A stretch of DNA of 64,000 bases from a virus. Shown here one piece after another: positions 1 through 7,756 of this stretch. The notes under the pieces are model-generated. The model saw only the letters and a program-made list of their open reading frames with translations, had not been told where the DNA came from and searched no databases. Location of the stretch: positions 248,001 through 312,000 of IMG/VR virus record IMGVR_UViG_3300021137_000001. One strand, given 5' to 3'. Position 1 is the first letter of the stretch. The number at the start of each line of letters is the position of its first letter. A program made the translations under genes and the position numbers.

Positions 1-6
1 CAGGCA

Positions 7-1290
7 ATGGCAACAGCAACTACAACAGCAGAAAAGAAAAAAACAGTTACAGTAACTGATGCACGTATTGATGGTATAGTACGTGAAAAACTTATTACGG
101 CACGTATTGCGCTGTTACTTAAAGCGCCGTTTTTCGGTAACTTAGCGACACGTTTAAAACTTGTTAATGCTGATGAGTGGCTAGGTACTGCGGCTACAGA
201 CGGGCGTAACTTTTATTACAATAGTGAATTTGTAAACAGACTGCCGCAAAAGCAATTGGAGTTTTTGGTTGGGCATGAAGTGTTACACGTAGTTTACGAT
301 CACATGGGACGTAGACAAGATAGAGATGGGCAGTTGTATAACATTGCGGCAGATTACTGTGTTAACGCTGACTTAATTGATAGCAAGATTGGTGAGAAAA
401 TTACAGTTGTGCCTGTGTTGTATGATAGAAAATATGCGGGTATGAGTAGTGAGCAAGTGTACGATTTGCTGTTTGAAAACGCAGACAAAATTGATATGGC
501 TGAACTAATGAAACAAGTGCTTGATGAGCATTTGGATGAAGATGGTGACGGCGATGATGAAGGTGAGGGCGGCGAAGGAAACAAAGAAGGTAAAGGTGGT
601 AGCGGTCCGGACAAAATGACTAAGGAAGAACGCAAAGCATTGCGTGATGAAGTACGCGAAGCTATTTTAAATGCGGCAGAAGCGGCAGGTGCAGGTGGCG
701 TTCCGGCTGGTGTTAAACGTTTGATTAAAGACTTAACAAACCCACAATTAAACTGGCGTGAGTTGATTAGACAACAAGTGCAAAGTTTAGTTAAAAGTGA
801 CTTTACTTGGGCACGTCCAAATCGCAAGGGTCAACACATGGATGCAATTTTGCCGGGCAATAGCTTTGCAGAAACAATTGACGTTAGCGTTAGTATTGAT
901 GCGTCGGGTAGTATGAGTAGCGAAATGTTACATGATATCTTAAGTGAAGTTAAAGGTATTATGGAAGCGTTTGATGACTTTAAACTTGATGTATGGACAT
1001 TTGATACTAAAGTATACGGTTACGAAAAGTACACTCCAGATAACATTGATGATATCGATGATTATGAATTACAAGGTGGTGGCGGTACAGACTTTGAATG
1101 TAATTGGGACTTTATGCGTGAAAATGAACTTACGCCAAAATTGTTTATTATGTTTACAGATGGTTACCCGAATGGTGGTTGGGGCGATGCAGACTTTGTA
1201 GATACATTGTTTGTTATACATGGCACTACAAGTATCGAAGCTCCGTTCGGAATGACTGCTTATTATGATTTGTCTAAAGGAACTGACTAA
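7..1290 (+). CDS. Metallopeptidase-like protein with C-terminal VWA domain
   Basis: 427 residues. The N-terminal half carries a zinc-peptidase motif HEVLH (residues 90-94) followed by a D-H pair at 98-99. A very acidic, Gly-rich linker covers roughly residues 178-205. The C-terminal half is a von Willebrand A domain whose MIDAS motif is readable as D298-x-S300-x-S302. This layout matches the predicted metal-dependent peptidase/VWA family (DUF2201-like), which in bacteria and phages is usually encoded beside a MoxR-type AAA ATPase and is thought to be an ATPase partner. The upstream neighbour is outside the window, so the partner cannot be checked. Its stop overlaps the next ATG by one base (TAATG), so the two are probably translated together. 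The family call is firm; the substrate and role in infection are unknown. Confidence 0.85.
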   Translation: MATATTTAEKKKTVTVTDARIDGIVREKLITARIALLLKAPFFGNLATRLKLVNADEWLGTAATDGRNFYYNSEFVNRLPQKQLEFLVGHEVLHVVYDHMGRRQDRDGQLYNIAADYCVNADLIDSKIGEKITVVPVLYDRKYAGMSSEQVYDLLFENADKIDMAELMKQVLDEHLDEDGDGDDEGEGGEGNKEGKGGSGPDKMTKEERKALRDEVREAILNAAEAAGAGGVPAGVKRLIKDLTNPQLNWRELIRQQVQSLVKSDFTWARPNRKGQHMDAILPGNSFAETIDVSVSIDASGSMSSEMLHDILSEVKGIMEAFDDFKLDVWTFDTKVYGYEKYTPDNIDDIDDYELQGGGGTDFECNWDFMRENELTPKLFIMFTDGYPNGGWGDADFVDTLFVIHGTTSIEAPFGMTAYYDLSKGTD

Positions 1291-1595
1291 TGGCAATATA
1301 CGAAAGTTTTACACATACTCCGGCTGAGTATGCAGGTGCGCTAACCAATCAAACTCATGCCACACTTGATTGGTTAGTGAATAACAAGTATATCACCTCA
1401 GAACAATGGAATAAGTTAACTGGTACACTTGTAGTTACTGCGATTCAAAATAATAAAACTTGGGGCACAAAGCTATTGGAACGCTTCTTTAAAGAGGCTG
1501 AAACTAACACTTATGTATTTCCGCTTGCACAGTTAGATGAGTATGTTGCTCCGACTAAAGCCAAACCAACCAAACCAAAGTTAGAGATTGTATAA
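1290..1595 (+). CDS. Hypothetical protein, 101 aa
   Basis: I do not recognise a family. The protein is soluble-looking, with a mixed hydrophobic/polar body and a C-terminal tail rich in Lys, Pro and Thr (last 13 residues). It begins in a TAATG overlap with the VWA gene and ends in another TAATG overlap with the 52-residue gene that follows, so it belongs to the same translationally coupled run. No signal peptide or membrane segment is visible. Confidence 0.7.
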   Translation: MAIYESFTHTPAEYAGALTNQTHATLDWLVNNKYITSEQWNKLTGTLVVTAIQNNKTWGTKLLERFFKEAETNTYVFPLAQLDEYVAPTKAKPTKPKLEIV

Positions 1596-1753
1596 TGATT
1601 AGACTATTTGAATTTTTATGGCATGGTTGTTGGCATCGCTGGGAAGAAACAAAACAATATAAAGTTGTAGACAATGATGGCATTGATATTGGATTTGCAA
1701 TGATTCAACAATGTACAAAGTGTGGGTATGCTAAACGTACTGATTTATATTAG
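1595..1753 (+). CDS. Small putative zinc-binding protein, 52 aa
   Basis: The ORF starts in a TAATG overlap with the preceding gene and ends with TAG at 1751-1753. It contains C12-x-H14 near the N-terminus and C40-x2-C43 near the C-terminus, four potential ligands spaced like a small zinc ribbon. The N-terminus is Trp-rich (W9, W13, W16). Short proteins of this type, with an HxCxHxW-like start and a late CxxC, are common in phages; the function is unknown. Coupling, clean boundaries and paired metal-ligand motifs support a real gene in spite of its size. Confidence 0.65.
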   Translation: MIRLFEFLWHGCWHRWEETKQYKVVDNDGIDIGFAMIQQCTKCGYAKRTDLY

Positions 1754-1782
1754 TTGACTTTTAGTTAAAGTTCATGTATAAT
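1754..1782 (+). promoter_or_regulatory. Sigma70-type promoter
   Basis: TTGACT at 1754-1759 and a perfect TATAAT at 1777-1782 are separated by exactly 17 bp. The element starts at the stop codon of the 52-residue gene and would begin RNA near 1789, about 20 nt before the ATG at 1811. It should drive the block of small genes from 1811 onward using host RNA polymerase. Confidence 0.8.
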
Positions 1783-1810
1783 AGCTATATTGAAATTAGG
1801 AAAGCTGTAT

Positions 1811-2161
1811 ATGACAATTAACGCTTACATTTTTGCATGGGACAATACGGGCATTGACAGCATTATCCCAATTACGCAATATGAGCAACATGACCGCGAT
1901 AACACAATGCGCATACTAAACGATGAGCCAGTTGTACGTAATCCGTTGAATAGTATTGTGCAAGGGGTAATGCTTCGCGCTCGTTACAATGCACAACGTT
2001 GTTACGAGATTTACAGCGTAGATTGTTCAGTTGAGATGGACGAGGCTTGGTGGAGAGAACAGTGGGACAATGATCCGCAAGGGTGCGCTGATTTAGTGCG
2101 CGAACGTGGGAACAAACTGTACAGCGACCGTGCTAATAAAAGTAAACAAGTAATTAGTTAA
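1811..2161 (+). CDS. Hypothetical protein, 116 aa
   Basis: No family recognised. An in-frame TTG at 1790 would add seven residues, but it sits at the predicted transcription start. The ATG at 1811 has an AGGAAAG ribosome binding site at 1798-1804, so I place the start there. It is the first gene after a strong sigma70-type promoter, which suggests early expression. The C-terminal third is rich in Trp and charged residues (DEAWWREQWDND). No membrane segment or metal motif is visible. Confidence 0.7.
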   Translation: MTINAYIFAWDNTGIDSIIPITQYEQHDRDNTMRILNDEPVVRNPLNSIVQGVMLRARYNAQRCYEIYSVDCSVEMDEAWWREQWDNDPQGCADLVRERGNKLYSDRANKSKQVIS

Positions 2162-2170
2162 GGAAACGTA

Positions 2171-2377
2171 ATGAATGAGAAAATTGCTAAACTGATTAAA
2201 GAATCTAACTTAGAAGAATGTATCGATGATGCATACCTGATGCGTGATGATTGGCAACCCTTTATCGAATACTTTGCTGAGTTGATTGTTAAAGAATCCA
2301 TTAAAGTTATGATAGAAAATGATTATCACGGTGAATGGTTAGGCAAAAAGATTAAACAACATTTTGGAATTGAATAA
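2171..2377 (+). CDS. Hypothetical protein, 68 aa
   Basis: Small acidic, probably helical protein with no recognised family. AAGGAAACGT stands just before its ATG, and its stop overlaps the next ATG (TAATG at 2375-2379), so it is coupled to the following gene. It lies in the early-promoter block that starts at 1811. Confidence 0.65.
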   Translation: MNEKIAKLIKESNLEECIDDAYLMRDDWQPFIEYFAELIVKESIKVMIENDYHGEWLGKKIKQHFGIE

Positions 2378-2814
2378 TGGCAACGAATTGGAATAAGTTA
2401 CAGCAAATTAAACGTGTAGAAATTACTGCAAATAAGATGGGCTTTGAGTTTGCTCCTGGGCGAGATACATGGTCAGATCAAGGCGGCGAATTAATTTATC
2501 TTGTGCCGCTCGATGATAAATTTCCACATTACAGTCGCGGGGCTGAAATTTTTTGTGGCACTATTGAAGACATTGATCTTTGGCTTAAAGGTATTGAGTG
2601 GGCACGTACTTACGATATGATGCTTAGAATTAGCAGTGATAAGAAACGTGACGAACGTGAGCAAGTCGAACGTAATCGCCAACTTATGAAAATGGTCAAG
2701 ACAGGTAAGAAAGTTGATGGTTCTTATGTTAGTATTGATAATACGTATTTTGGTCTTGATAATGCGTATGATGGTGAAGACGGCGGTGTTGATTATGATG
2801 CAATCCCATTTTAG
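2377..2814 (+). CDS. Hypothetical protein, 145 aa
   Basis: No family recognised. The N-terminal part (about residues 1-80) looks globular. It is followed by a charged, probably helical stretch (about 86-108, rich in Lys, Arg, Asp, Glu) and an acidic Gly/Asp-rich tail. It overlaps the preceding stop by one base. Context is a run of small early-type genes whose roles are not known. Confidence 0.65.
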   Translation: MATNWNKLQQIKRVEITANKMGFEFAPGRDTWSDQGGELIYLVPLDDKFPHYSRGAEIFCGTIEDIDLWLKGIEWARTYDMMLRISSDKKRDEREQVERNRQLMKMVKTGKKVDGSYVSIDNTYFGLDNAYDGEDGGVDYDAIPF

Positions 2815-2823
2815 GAGAATGAT

Positions 2824-3318
2824 ATGAATTTAAAAGATTTTATGACGGTAATTGATTACAAAATCACAGAGGGCAGTGTGTATCAGTGGTCATGCTTCGG
2901 CGATAACGCTTACTCATTGGATAGCTGGAATGGCGAGCAAGAAGGGCATACTGTTACAGCATTGTTTGACACAAAGGATCAAACAATATATCAAATGATG
3001 GCATATGATTACATTGCGAATCGTGCGTATCGCTGGATGAACCCAGAGTTTGTTGATGCGTACAAAGCAGAATGTGCGAGTAGAAATAGCAACGATGAAG
3101 CATGGGAAGGTGTTGAGTATACTGACTTAGAAGTTGAAGAAGACTTTTTAGAAAAAGCACGTGGTATTGTTACAGGGGCAGAGTACGATACACGTATTCA
3201 AATTCCGTTAGACTTTGACAAAGAAACAACATTTCAACTTATGCAACTTGCGCACGAAGCAGACTTAACGCTTAATAAGTATGTTGAGAAAATTCTACGT
3301 GATATGTTAGGAGTATAA
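2824..3318 (+). CDS. Hypothetical protein, 164 aa
   Basis: Preceded by AGGAG at 2813-2817. The body is acidic and aromatic-rich. The last 40 residues hold a predicted strand (IQIPLDF) followed by two helices (about 134-163), which superficially resembles a ribbon-helix-helix layout. I do not consider that enough to call DNA binding. Confidence 0.65.
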   Translation: MNLKDFMTVIDYKITEGSVYQWSCFGDNAYSLDSWNGEQEGHTVTALFDTKDQTIYQMMAYDYIANRAYRWMNPEFVDAYKAECASRNSNDEAWEGVEYTDLEVEEDFLEKARGIVTGAEYDTRIQIPLDFDKETTFQLMQLAHEADLTLNKYVEKILRDMLGV

Positions 3319-3319
3319 A

Positions 3320-3484
3320 ATGAATCCAGATAAAAATGAATGGGGTGTATGGAAGATTATGTACAAGCATAGCCTGACTCCGAGCTTTATCGAAATGAAG
3401 AAAGATGCTGTCGAAGAACAGCTAAAGACTAGTAACTATGTCGAAGCTAATGCTGAACTTAGTCGTATTATGAAGTTGAAATGA
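3320..3484 (+). CDS. Small hypothetical protein, 54 aa
   Basis: This short ORF fills the gap between two longer ones. Its ATG follows TAGGAG at 3308-3313 (also the end of the preceding gene), and its TGA overlaps the next ATG (ATGA at 3481-3484). The product is charged and mostly helical, with no recognised motif. Gap-filling position and both junctions support translation. Confidence 0.6.
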   Translation: MNPDKNEWGVWKIMYKHSLTPSFIEMKKDAVEEQLKTSNYVEANAELSRIMKLK

Positions 3485-3699
3485 TACAAGAATATAGTTG
3501 GGACATGCACCCAACAGATCCAATGATTATATTGTTTAAGCATAACGGCAATATTGTGCAACGTGTATTTCTTGGTGAAGCAATGGAACTGGCAGGTAAA
3601 ACTGCTGTAATGAAACATGTCAATATATGTAATAATACGCCATGGCACATTACGTGGAATGATGAAATGTGGACTGCACTAAAGGAACAACATGCTTAA
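3481..3699 (+). CDS. Hypothetical protein, 72 aa
   Basis: Starts in an ATGA overlap with the 54-residue gene and overlaps the next gene by 8 bp, so it is part of the coupled run. Several Trp and His residues, no cysteine pair and no membrane segment. No family recognised. Confidence 0.6.
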   Translation: MIQEYSWDMHPTDPMIILFKHNGNIVQRVFLGEAMELAGKTAVMKHVNICNNTPWHITWNDEMWTALKEQHA

Positions 3700-3985
3700 A
3701 CACAATGAACCTAATCCTTTAAACATACACGGGCTACGACAAGTTAATCATTGTCCGCCACACTTCACTACGGTGTATTTTGACCTTAGTGTAACTGAAA
3801 AAGACTTAACTGATTGGCTTTACGAAAACTTAGAAGGACGTTTCTATAGCGGACAGGTCGACGTTAAGCAAGAGTCAGGTAAGTATGCACGACAACAATG
3901 TATTGCGTTTGAACAGTCCTCCGAAGCGAGCTATTTCGCGCTCTTCTTACCGCAGATCAACAAGGGTGAATATTTAGAGTTTTAG
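3692..3985 (+). CDS. Hypothetical protein, 97 aa
   Basis: The ATG at 3692 is preceded by AAGGAAC inside the end of the previous gene, a normal coupled start. No recognised family. It is the last gene of the packed block of small genes; a late-type promoter follows at 4012. Confidence 0.6.
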   Translation: MLKHNEPNPLNIHGLRQVNHCPPHFTTVYFDLSVTEKDLTDWLYENLEGRFYSGQVDVKQESGKYARQQCIAFEQSSEASYFALFLPQINKGEYLEF

Positions 3986-4011
3986 AAAATATTTCCACCT
4001 AATCTCCTCAT

Positions 4012-4019
4012 GGTAAATA
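4012..4019 (+). promoter_or_regulatory. Late (gp55-type) promoter
   Basis: GGTAAATA matches six of eight positions of the T4 late consensus TATAAATA. It lies 25 bp before the ATG at 4045, with AAGGAGAA between. The predicted RNA start is near 4025. It resembles the GGTAAATA element at 33379-33386 on the other strand. Confidence 0.55.
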
Positions 4020-4044
4020 ACTGTGTCCCAAGGAGAACTTTTTA

Positions 4045-4308
4045 ATGGCTAATACAGAAACAACCGTAGTAGAAGAACCAACGACTGCTGAACAAGCAGC
4101 ACCAGAACAAACCCCACCAAGTTTAGCGTTACAAGATTTAATTCTTGTTGCACAAATCATTCAACTTACATCAGCTCGCGGTGCTTTTAAAGCCGAAGAG
4201 TTGCAGAACGTTGGTGTACTTTATAACAAATTAATTGCATTTTTAGACAGCGTTGGTGCAATTACTAAGCAAGAAGAAACTGCTGCTCCGGAGAAACAAG
4301 ATGATTAA
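4045..4308 (+). CDS. Conserved T4-like phage hypothetical protein, 87 aa
   Basis: After a disordered, Glu/Thr/Pro-rich N-terminus (about residues 1-27) comes a compact helical domain of about 45 residues with a pattern (LQDLILVAQIIQL, then RGAFKAEELQNVG) that I recall as widespread in marine T4-like phages, where its function is unknown. It has its own ribosome site (AAGGAGAA) and a late-type promoter, so it is probably a late or virion-associated protein. Its 3' end overlaps the start of a GIY-YIG endonuclease gene. Confidence 0.7.
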   Translation: MANTETTVVEEPTTAEQAAPEQTPPSLALQDLILVAQIIQLTSARGAFKAEELQNVGVLYNKLIAFLDSVGAITKQEETAAPEKQDD

Positions 4309-4900
4309 TGAATTTAAACCAACTTGGCTTTATATTAAACAACATAAAGTCTCTGGTTTAAAATATTTCGGAAAAACAACTCGCGATCCCATTAAATATA
4401 ATGGGTCCGGTGTATACTGGAAAAGACATTTAATCACACACGGAAGTGAAATAACCACATTGTGGAGCCAATTATTTAATAATAAAGAATCACTAATCGA
4501 ATATGCACTTAACTTTTCACAAGAAAATAACATTGTCGATTCGACTGAATGGGCTAATCTTATTATCGAAAATGGATTAGATGGCGGCAATTTTCCAGGA
4601 GTTGGAAAAGGAAGAGTAATGTCCGAAGAAACAAAACAAAAATTAAGATTGGCTAATTTAGGAAAAAAGCAATCCAAAGAATCTGGTATTGCAAAATCCA
4701 TTGCATTAACTGGTAAATCATTAACCGAGCAACATAAAGCAAAGTTACGTAAAGAAAAACCATTGCGAACTGAATTGCATTCGATTGCAATATCAACTGC
4801 TAGAAAAGGTAAGCCATGGTCAGATGCAAGGCGCAGTTCGCAAGAAAGAAGAGATGTAGATAAAAGTAACTCAAATAATTTAAAGGAAAATATAGTATGA
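4301..4900 (+). CDS. GIY-YIG homing-type endonuclease with NUMOD3 repeats
   Basis: 199 residues from the ATG at 4301. An in-frame start at 4253 would lie wholly within the upstream gene, whereas 4301 has GGAG at 4291-4294. The N-terminus has the split GIY-YIG signature as WLYI...KYFGKT, followed by a Trp/Arg-rich segment ending YWKRHL. The second half carries NUMOD3-type helical DNA-binding repeats (MSEETKQKLRLANLGKK and a second copy). This is the Seg-like free-standing homing nuclease organisation known from T4. It is inserted between two conserved phage genes, overlapping the first by 8 bp and the second by 4 bp, so it disrupts neither. Confidence 0.8.
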   Translation: MINEFKPTWLYIKQHKVSGLKYFGKTTRDPIKYNGSGVYWKRHLITHGSEITTLWSQLFNNKESLIEYALNFSQENNIVDSTEWANLIIENGLDGGNFPGVGKGRVMSEETKQKLRLANLGKKQSKESGIAKSIALTGKSLTEQHKAKLRKEKPLRTELHSIAISTARKGKPWSDARRSSQERRDVDKSNSNNLKENIV

Positions 4901-5601
4901 TAAAACATGTCGGCAGACACAATAACAAGAGAGTTGTTATTGCATATAAGCAAGTTCCAGATGAAGATCATATGTGTTTGGTAATTTACAGTGAATCATT
5001 ACCAATGCGTATTCATGATGAAGTAATGAAAGTATTAGAAAGCGAAGTTGGTCAGCAGGCAAATGATTTTGCTGATGCACTATTCCGTCATACTATGGCA
5101 GATGGTGTTAATTGCTTAAATGCAATTCATCGTGGTGGTTTATTATCTAAGGTACCAACTAACCAAGTTATCGTAACACCAACTTCAGCTAGTTCAGTAC
5201 GCTTAGATGAGTTAAACACAATCCTTAACGAAATGGCTAAAGGTAAAGAAGCAACTGAAAAATTAGCCAATGTTGATGCAGGTCAACGTTTCGAAGGCAG
5301 AGATTTGGGCGAGCCAGCAAAAGCGGCAAGTGTAAATACAACTTCAGCTAGTGTTAATACAGATGGTGTACTATCTGACGCAGACATTGCTAATCAACGT
5401 ACAGCTCAAGCTAACAAGTTACGTGCAGATGCACAAGGCTTACTAGCAGAAGCAACACGTTTAGATAACGAAGCAAACGCACTTGCACCTAAGGTAACTA
5501 AGGCAAAAGTAACTAAGGCAAAAGCAACTACTACAGCAACAACTACACCTGCGAAGAAAACAAATGCCAGAAAACCTGCCACCAAAAAAGCCGCGGCGTA
5601 A
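4897..5601 (+). CDS. Conserved T4-like phage protein with histone-like basic tail
   Basis: 234 residues. The N-terminal 75 residues (MIKHVGRHNNKRVVIAYKQ...) are a conserved block I recall from T4-like marine phages, where the protein is uncharacterised. A central coiled-coil-like segment (about 160-190) leads to a tail made of Lys, Ala, Thr and Pro (about residues 198-234), much like histone H1 C-termini and expected to bind nucleic acid. It starts in an ATGA overlap with the endonuclease gene, and its tail-coding DNA is overlapped for 38 bp by the next gene. Function unknown. Confidence 0.7.
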   Translation: MIKHVGRHNNKRVVIAYKQVPDEDHMCLVIYSESLPMRIHDEVMKVLESEVGQQANDFADALFRHTMADGVNCLNAIHRGGLLSKVPTNQVIVTPTSASSVRLDELNTILNEMAKGKEATEKLANVDAGQRFEGRDLGEPAKAASVNTTSASVNTDGVLSDADIANQRTAQANKLRADAQGLLAEATRLDNEANALAPKVTKAKVTKAKATTTATTTPAKKTNARKPATKKAAA

Positions 5602-5917
5602 GCCGACTCCCGGTAAGAAACTTAATTTAAATATTAAGAAGCGTTGGCAAGATATTGTTAGAGGTGTTGATAAAAAGGAAGTACCAGTAGATGTGTTACA
5701 ACGTATTGTTGTTAAGCTAATCGATGGTACTGACCTTAGTATTGATATTAAGCAATTACTTGCAGACGGACAGCACCCTGATGACATTGAGGATTTACTC
5801 AATTCTAAGTTTGCTGACCTCGACGAGTTTATCGAAACAGTAGACTTCTTTATTGATATCGATAAAGTAGTTAACACAGTTCAGCCTGAGACAGACAAGG
5901 TACTTAAAAACCTATGA
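5564..5917 (+). CDS. Conserved phage hypothetical protein, 117 aa
   Basis: The first 25 residues are basic and Pro-rich; the remainder is acidic and probably helical. It begins 38 bp inside the Lys/Ala tail of the preceding gene, in another frame, and ends in an ATGA overlap with the DHFR gene. I recognise it as a conserved neighbour in T4-like phages but know no function. The coupled position next to DHFR may only reflect dense packing. Confidence 0.65.
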   Translation: MPENLPPKKPRRKPTPGKKLNLNIKKRWQDIVRGVDKKEVPVDVLQRIVVKLIDGTDLSIDIKQLLADGQHPDDIEDLLNSKFADLDEFIETVDFFIDIDKVVNTVQPETDKVLKNL

Positions 5918-6417
5918 TTATATCAATACTTGCCAGCACCAATACAGGCGGTATTGGGAATAGGGGTACCTTACCTTGGCCCAAACATTCCGAAGATATG
6001 AAGTGGTTTAAAGACCACACAGAGAATCAAATTGTTGTTATGGGTCGCAATACTTGGGATGATCCTAAAATGCCAAAGCCACTACCTAATCGCATTAATT
6101 GTGTTGTTAGTAGTAAGCACGTAGCAACTAAGTATCAACATCAAGTACGTTGGATTCCTAGTAACCCCATAGAGAATATACTACAGTTACAGAAAGATAA
6201 CCCAACTAAAGATGTTTATATCATCGGTGGTAAACAGTTATACGAAGCAACAGAAAGCATTGTTGAGAAAATTTATCTTACACGTATCAAAGGTGCATGG
6301 TTTACAGACACACGTATTCAGTTAGATAGTATGCTTGCATGCTTTCAAATTAAATCTGTCAGACCCGGTGAGAACTGTACGTACGAAACGTGGGATAGAT
6401 CCTTCTTTTTCAATTGA
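5914..6417 (+). CDS. frd: Dihydrofolate reductase
   Basis: Reduces dihydrofolate to tetrahydrofolate with NADPH, regenerating the cofactor used by thymidylate synthase. The 167 residues show the family layout: N-terminal strand MIISILAS, the substrate loop IGNRGTLPW with the acidic residue of SEDMKWFK, then VVMGRNTWDD and the cofactor motif VYIIGGKQLYE. The length is normal for a DHFR. It starts in an ATGA overlap with the upstream gene, and a promoter for thyA lies across its last codons, so thyA can be made both from read-through RNA and from its own start. Confidence 0.92.
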   Translation: MIISILASTNTGGIGNRGTLPWPKHSEDMKWFKDHTENQIVVMGRNTWDDPKMPKPLPNRINCVVSSKHVATKYQHQVRWIPSNPIENILQLQKDNPTKDVYIIGGKQLYEATESIVEKIYLTRIKGAWFTDTRIQLDSMLACFQIKSVRPGENCTYETWDRSFFFN

Positions 6418-6442
6418 CCTTTTGAACTAATTATGTTATAAT
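6414..6442 (+). promoter_or_regulatory. Sigma70-type promoter of thyA, extended -10
   Basis: TTGACC at 6414-6419, a 17-bp spacer, and TATAAT at 6437-6442 preceded by TGT (6434-6436), which makes an extended -10. The usual distance places the first RNA base at about 6449, which is the A of the thyA ATG. The same ATGTTATAATA string recurs at 56791-56801. Confidence 0.8.
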
Positions 6443-6448
6443 AGTATT

Positions 6449-7297
6449 ATGAAAACCTATCTCGATTCACTCAAATTTGTACTAGACAATGGTACAGTAA
6501 GACCAGACCGCACATCAACAGGTACTATCGGTGTGTTTGGTATGCAACAACGTTATGACCTGTCACAGTCCTTTCCTGCTATTACTACTAAAAAACTAGC
6601 ATGGAAGGCTGTTGTCTCTGAACTACTTTGGTTTATCGAAGGCTCCGGTGATGAGCGCAGGCTTGCAGAAATATTGCACAGCACACGTGACGAAAGTAAA
6701 CGTACAATCTGGACAGACAATGCATCATCTCCGTACTGGATACTTAAATCTAAATTTGCAGGTGATTTAGGTCGAGTGTATGGTGTACAGTGGCGACATT
6801 GGCAAACACCAGACGGAAAGGAAGTAGATCAACTAGCAGAACTTATCCACAATATCAAAACAGACCCACACGGACGACGTCATATATTAACTGCATGGAA
6901 TCCCGGAGAATTAAACTCTATGGCCCTGCCACCGTGTCACTGTTTTGCACAGTTTTATGTCAGTGCCGACAATAAGTTGTCGTGTCAATTATACCAGCGA
7001 TCATGCGATATGTTTTTGGGAAATCCCTTTAACATAGCATCCTACAGCCTGCTAACGCATATGATTGCGCAAGTGTGCGGACTTGGGGTAGGCGAATTCG
7101 TTCACGTTCTCGGTGATGCACACGTATATTTGAATCATGTCGATCAGGTAAATGAACAACTGCAACGTGAACCTTTACCTGCACCTCAACTTATTATTAA
7201 CACTGATGTAACTGATATCAATAACTTTACTATGAAGGACTTTGCACTCAATGGCTATGAATCACTCGCAAGCATTAAAGCACCGATGGCAATCTAA
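6449..7297 (+). CDS. thyA: Thymidylate synthase (ThyA type)
   Basis: Converts dUMP to dTMP using methylene-tetrahydrofolate. The 282 residues cover the whole family: the N-terminal motif DRTSTGTIGVFG, the central RVYGVQWRHW, the active site PPCHCFAQF with catalytic Cys at residue 163, the following CQLYQRSCDMFLGNPFN, and the conserved GDAHVYLNHVDQ. The N-terminus aligns from the first Met, so the start at 6449 is right although no Shine-Dalgarno sequence precedes it. Together with the adjacent DHFR and the dCMP deaminase at 12360 it completes a phage dTMP route. Confidence 0.96.
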   Translation: MKTYLDSLKFVLDNGTVRPDRTSTGTIGVFGMQQRYDLSQSFPAITTKKLAWKAVVSELLWFIEGSGDERRLAEILHSTRDESKRTIWTDNASSPYWILKSKFAGDLGRVYGVQWRHWQTPDGKEVDQLAELIHNIKTDPHGRRHILTAWNPGELNSMALPPCHCFAQFYVSADNKLSCQLYQRSCDMFLGNPFNIASYSLLTHMIAQVCGLGVGEFVHVLGDAHVYLNHVDQVNEQLQREPLPAPQLIINTDVTDINNFTMKDFALNGYESLASIKAPMAI

Positions 7298-7302
7298 AGT
7301 AG

Positions 7303-7328
7303 CCGACACTCATCGGGTGCGGTTTTTT
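7303..7328 (+). terminator. Rho-independent terminator after thyA
   Basis: CCG (7303-7305), a bulged A, CAC (7307-7309), a 7-nt loop, GTGCGG (7317-7322), then six T (7323-7328). It begins five bases after the thyA stop. The stem is short and bulged, so termination may be partial. Confidence 0.6.
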
Positions 7329-7334
7329 ACAAAA

Positions 7335-7577
7335 ATGATGGATATGAATGACGTTGTTAACTTGCACAACAATGAGATATTTTGGAAGGTTGCAGAAGAA
7401 TTTAAACTAACTCCGCAAGCACAATGGGTCGAGGATAATGACATTAAACTTGCATTTATGGAAGATGAAATATATTATGCATGGGGCAAGATGTGTCTTA
7501 TATACGGCGATATAACAGAACGACAATATGTAGATTATAGCTTACGTTTCTTTCAACATCAGACGGACTGGAAGTGA
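7335..7577 (+). CDS. Hypothetical protein, 80 aa
   Basis: The frame is open back to an ATG at 7242, inside thyA, but residues before 7335 are just thyA DNA read out of frame and the terminator lies between. I therefore prefer the ATG at 7335, though no good ribosome site precedes it. The product is acidic and rich in Trp and Tyr. It ends in a GTGA overlap with the next gene. Family unknown. Confidence 0.5.
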   Translation: MMDMNDVVNLHNNEIFWKVAEEFKLTPQAQWVEDNDIKLAFMEDEIYYAWGKMCLIYGDITERQYVDYSLRFFQHQTDWK

Positions 7578-7756
7578 ACGTTACTCAAGCAGAAGCATTA
7601 ATTATAGAATCATGTATTCAATCTATCAATGAGCATGATAGACTATTAGGCATTATTTCTGGCATGAAAGGCAATGCTAAGTTTGAAAAGGCTAAAGCAA
7701 TTATCAAAGCACAACGTAAACATTTTATTATGATAAAGAGTATATTCGAATCATGA
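7574..7756 (+). CDS. Hypothetical protein, 60 aa
   Basis: GTG start overlapping the previous TGA (GTGA at 7574-7577); the stop overlaps the next ATG (ATGA at 7753-7756). Predicted all-helical with a Lys-rich second half. No family recognised; kept because of the two coupled junctions. Confidence 0.55.
   Translation: MNVTQAEALIIESCIQSINEHDRLLGIISGMKGNAKFEKAKAIIKAQRKHFIMIKSIFES

Noticed and set aside
354-827. 157-codon minus-strand frame inside the VWA gene
   Set aside because: It is antisense to a gene with intact HEVLH and MIDAS motifs and is Ser-rich because it mirrors the acidic linker.
3986-4044. Small gene between 3985 and 4045
   Set aside because: No start with a ribosome site; the segment holds a late-type promoter and the leader of the next gene.
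7242-7334. Upstream extension of the 80-residue gene into thyA
   Set aside because: The added residues are thyA DNA in another frame, and the terminator at 7303 would separate such a start from the rest.
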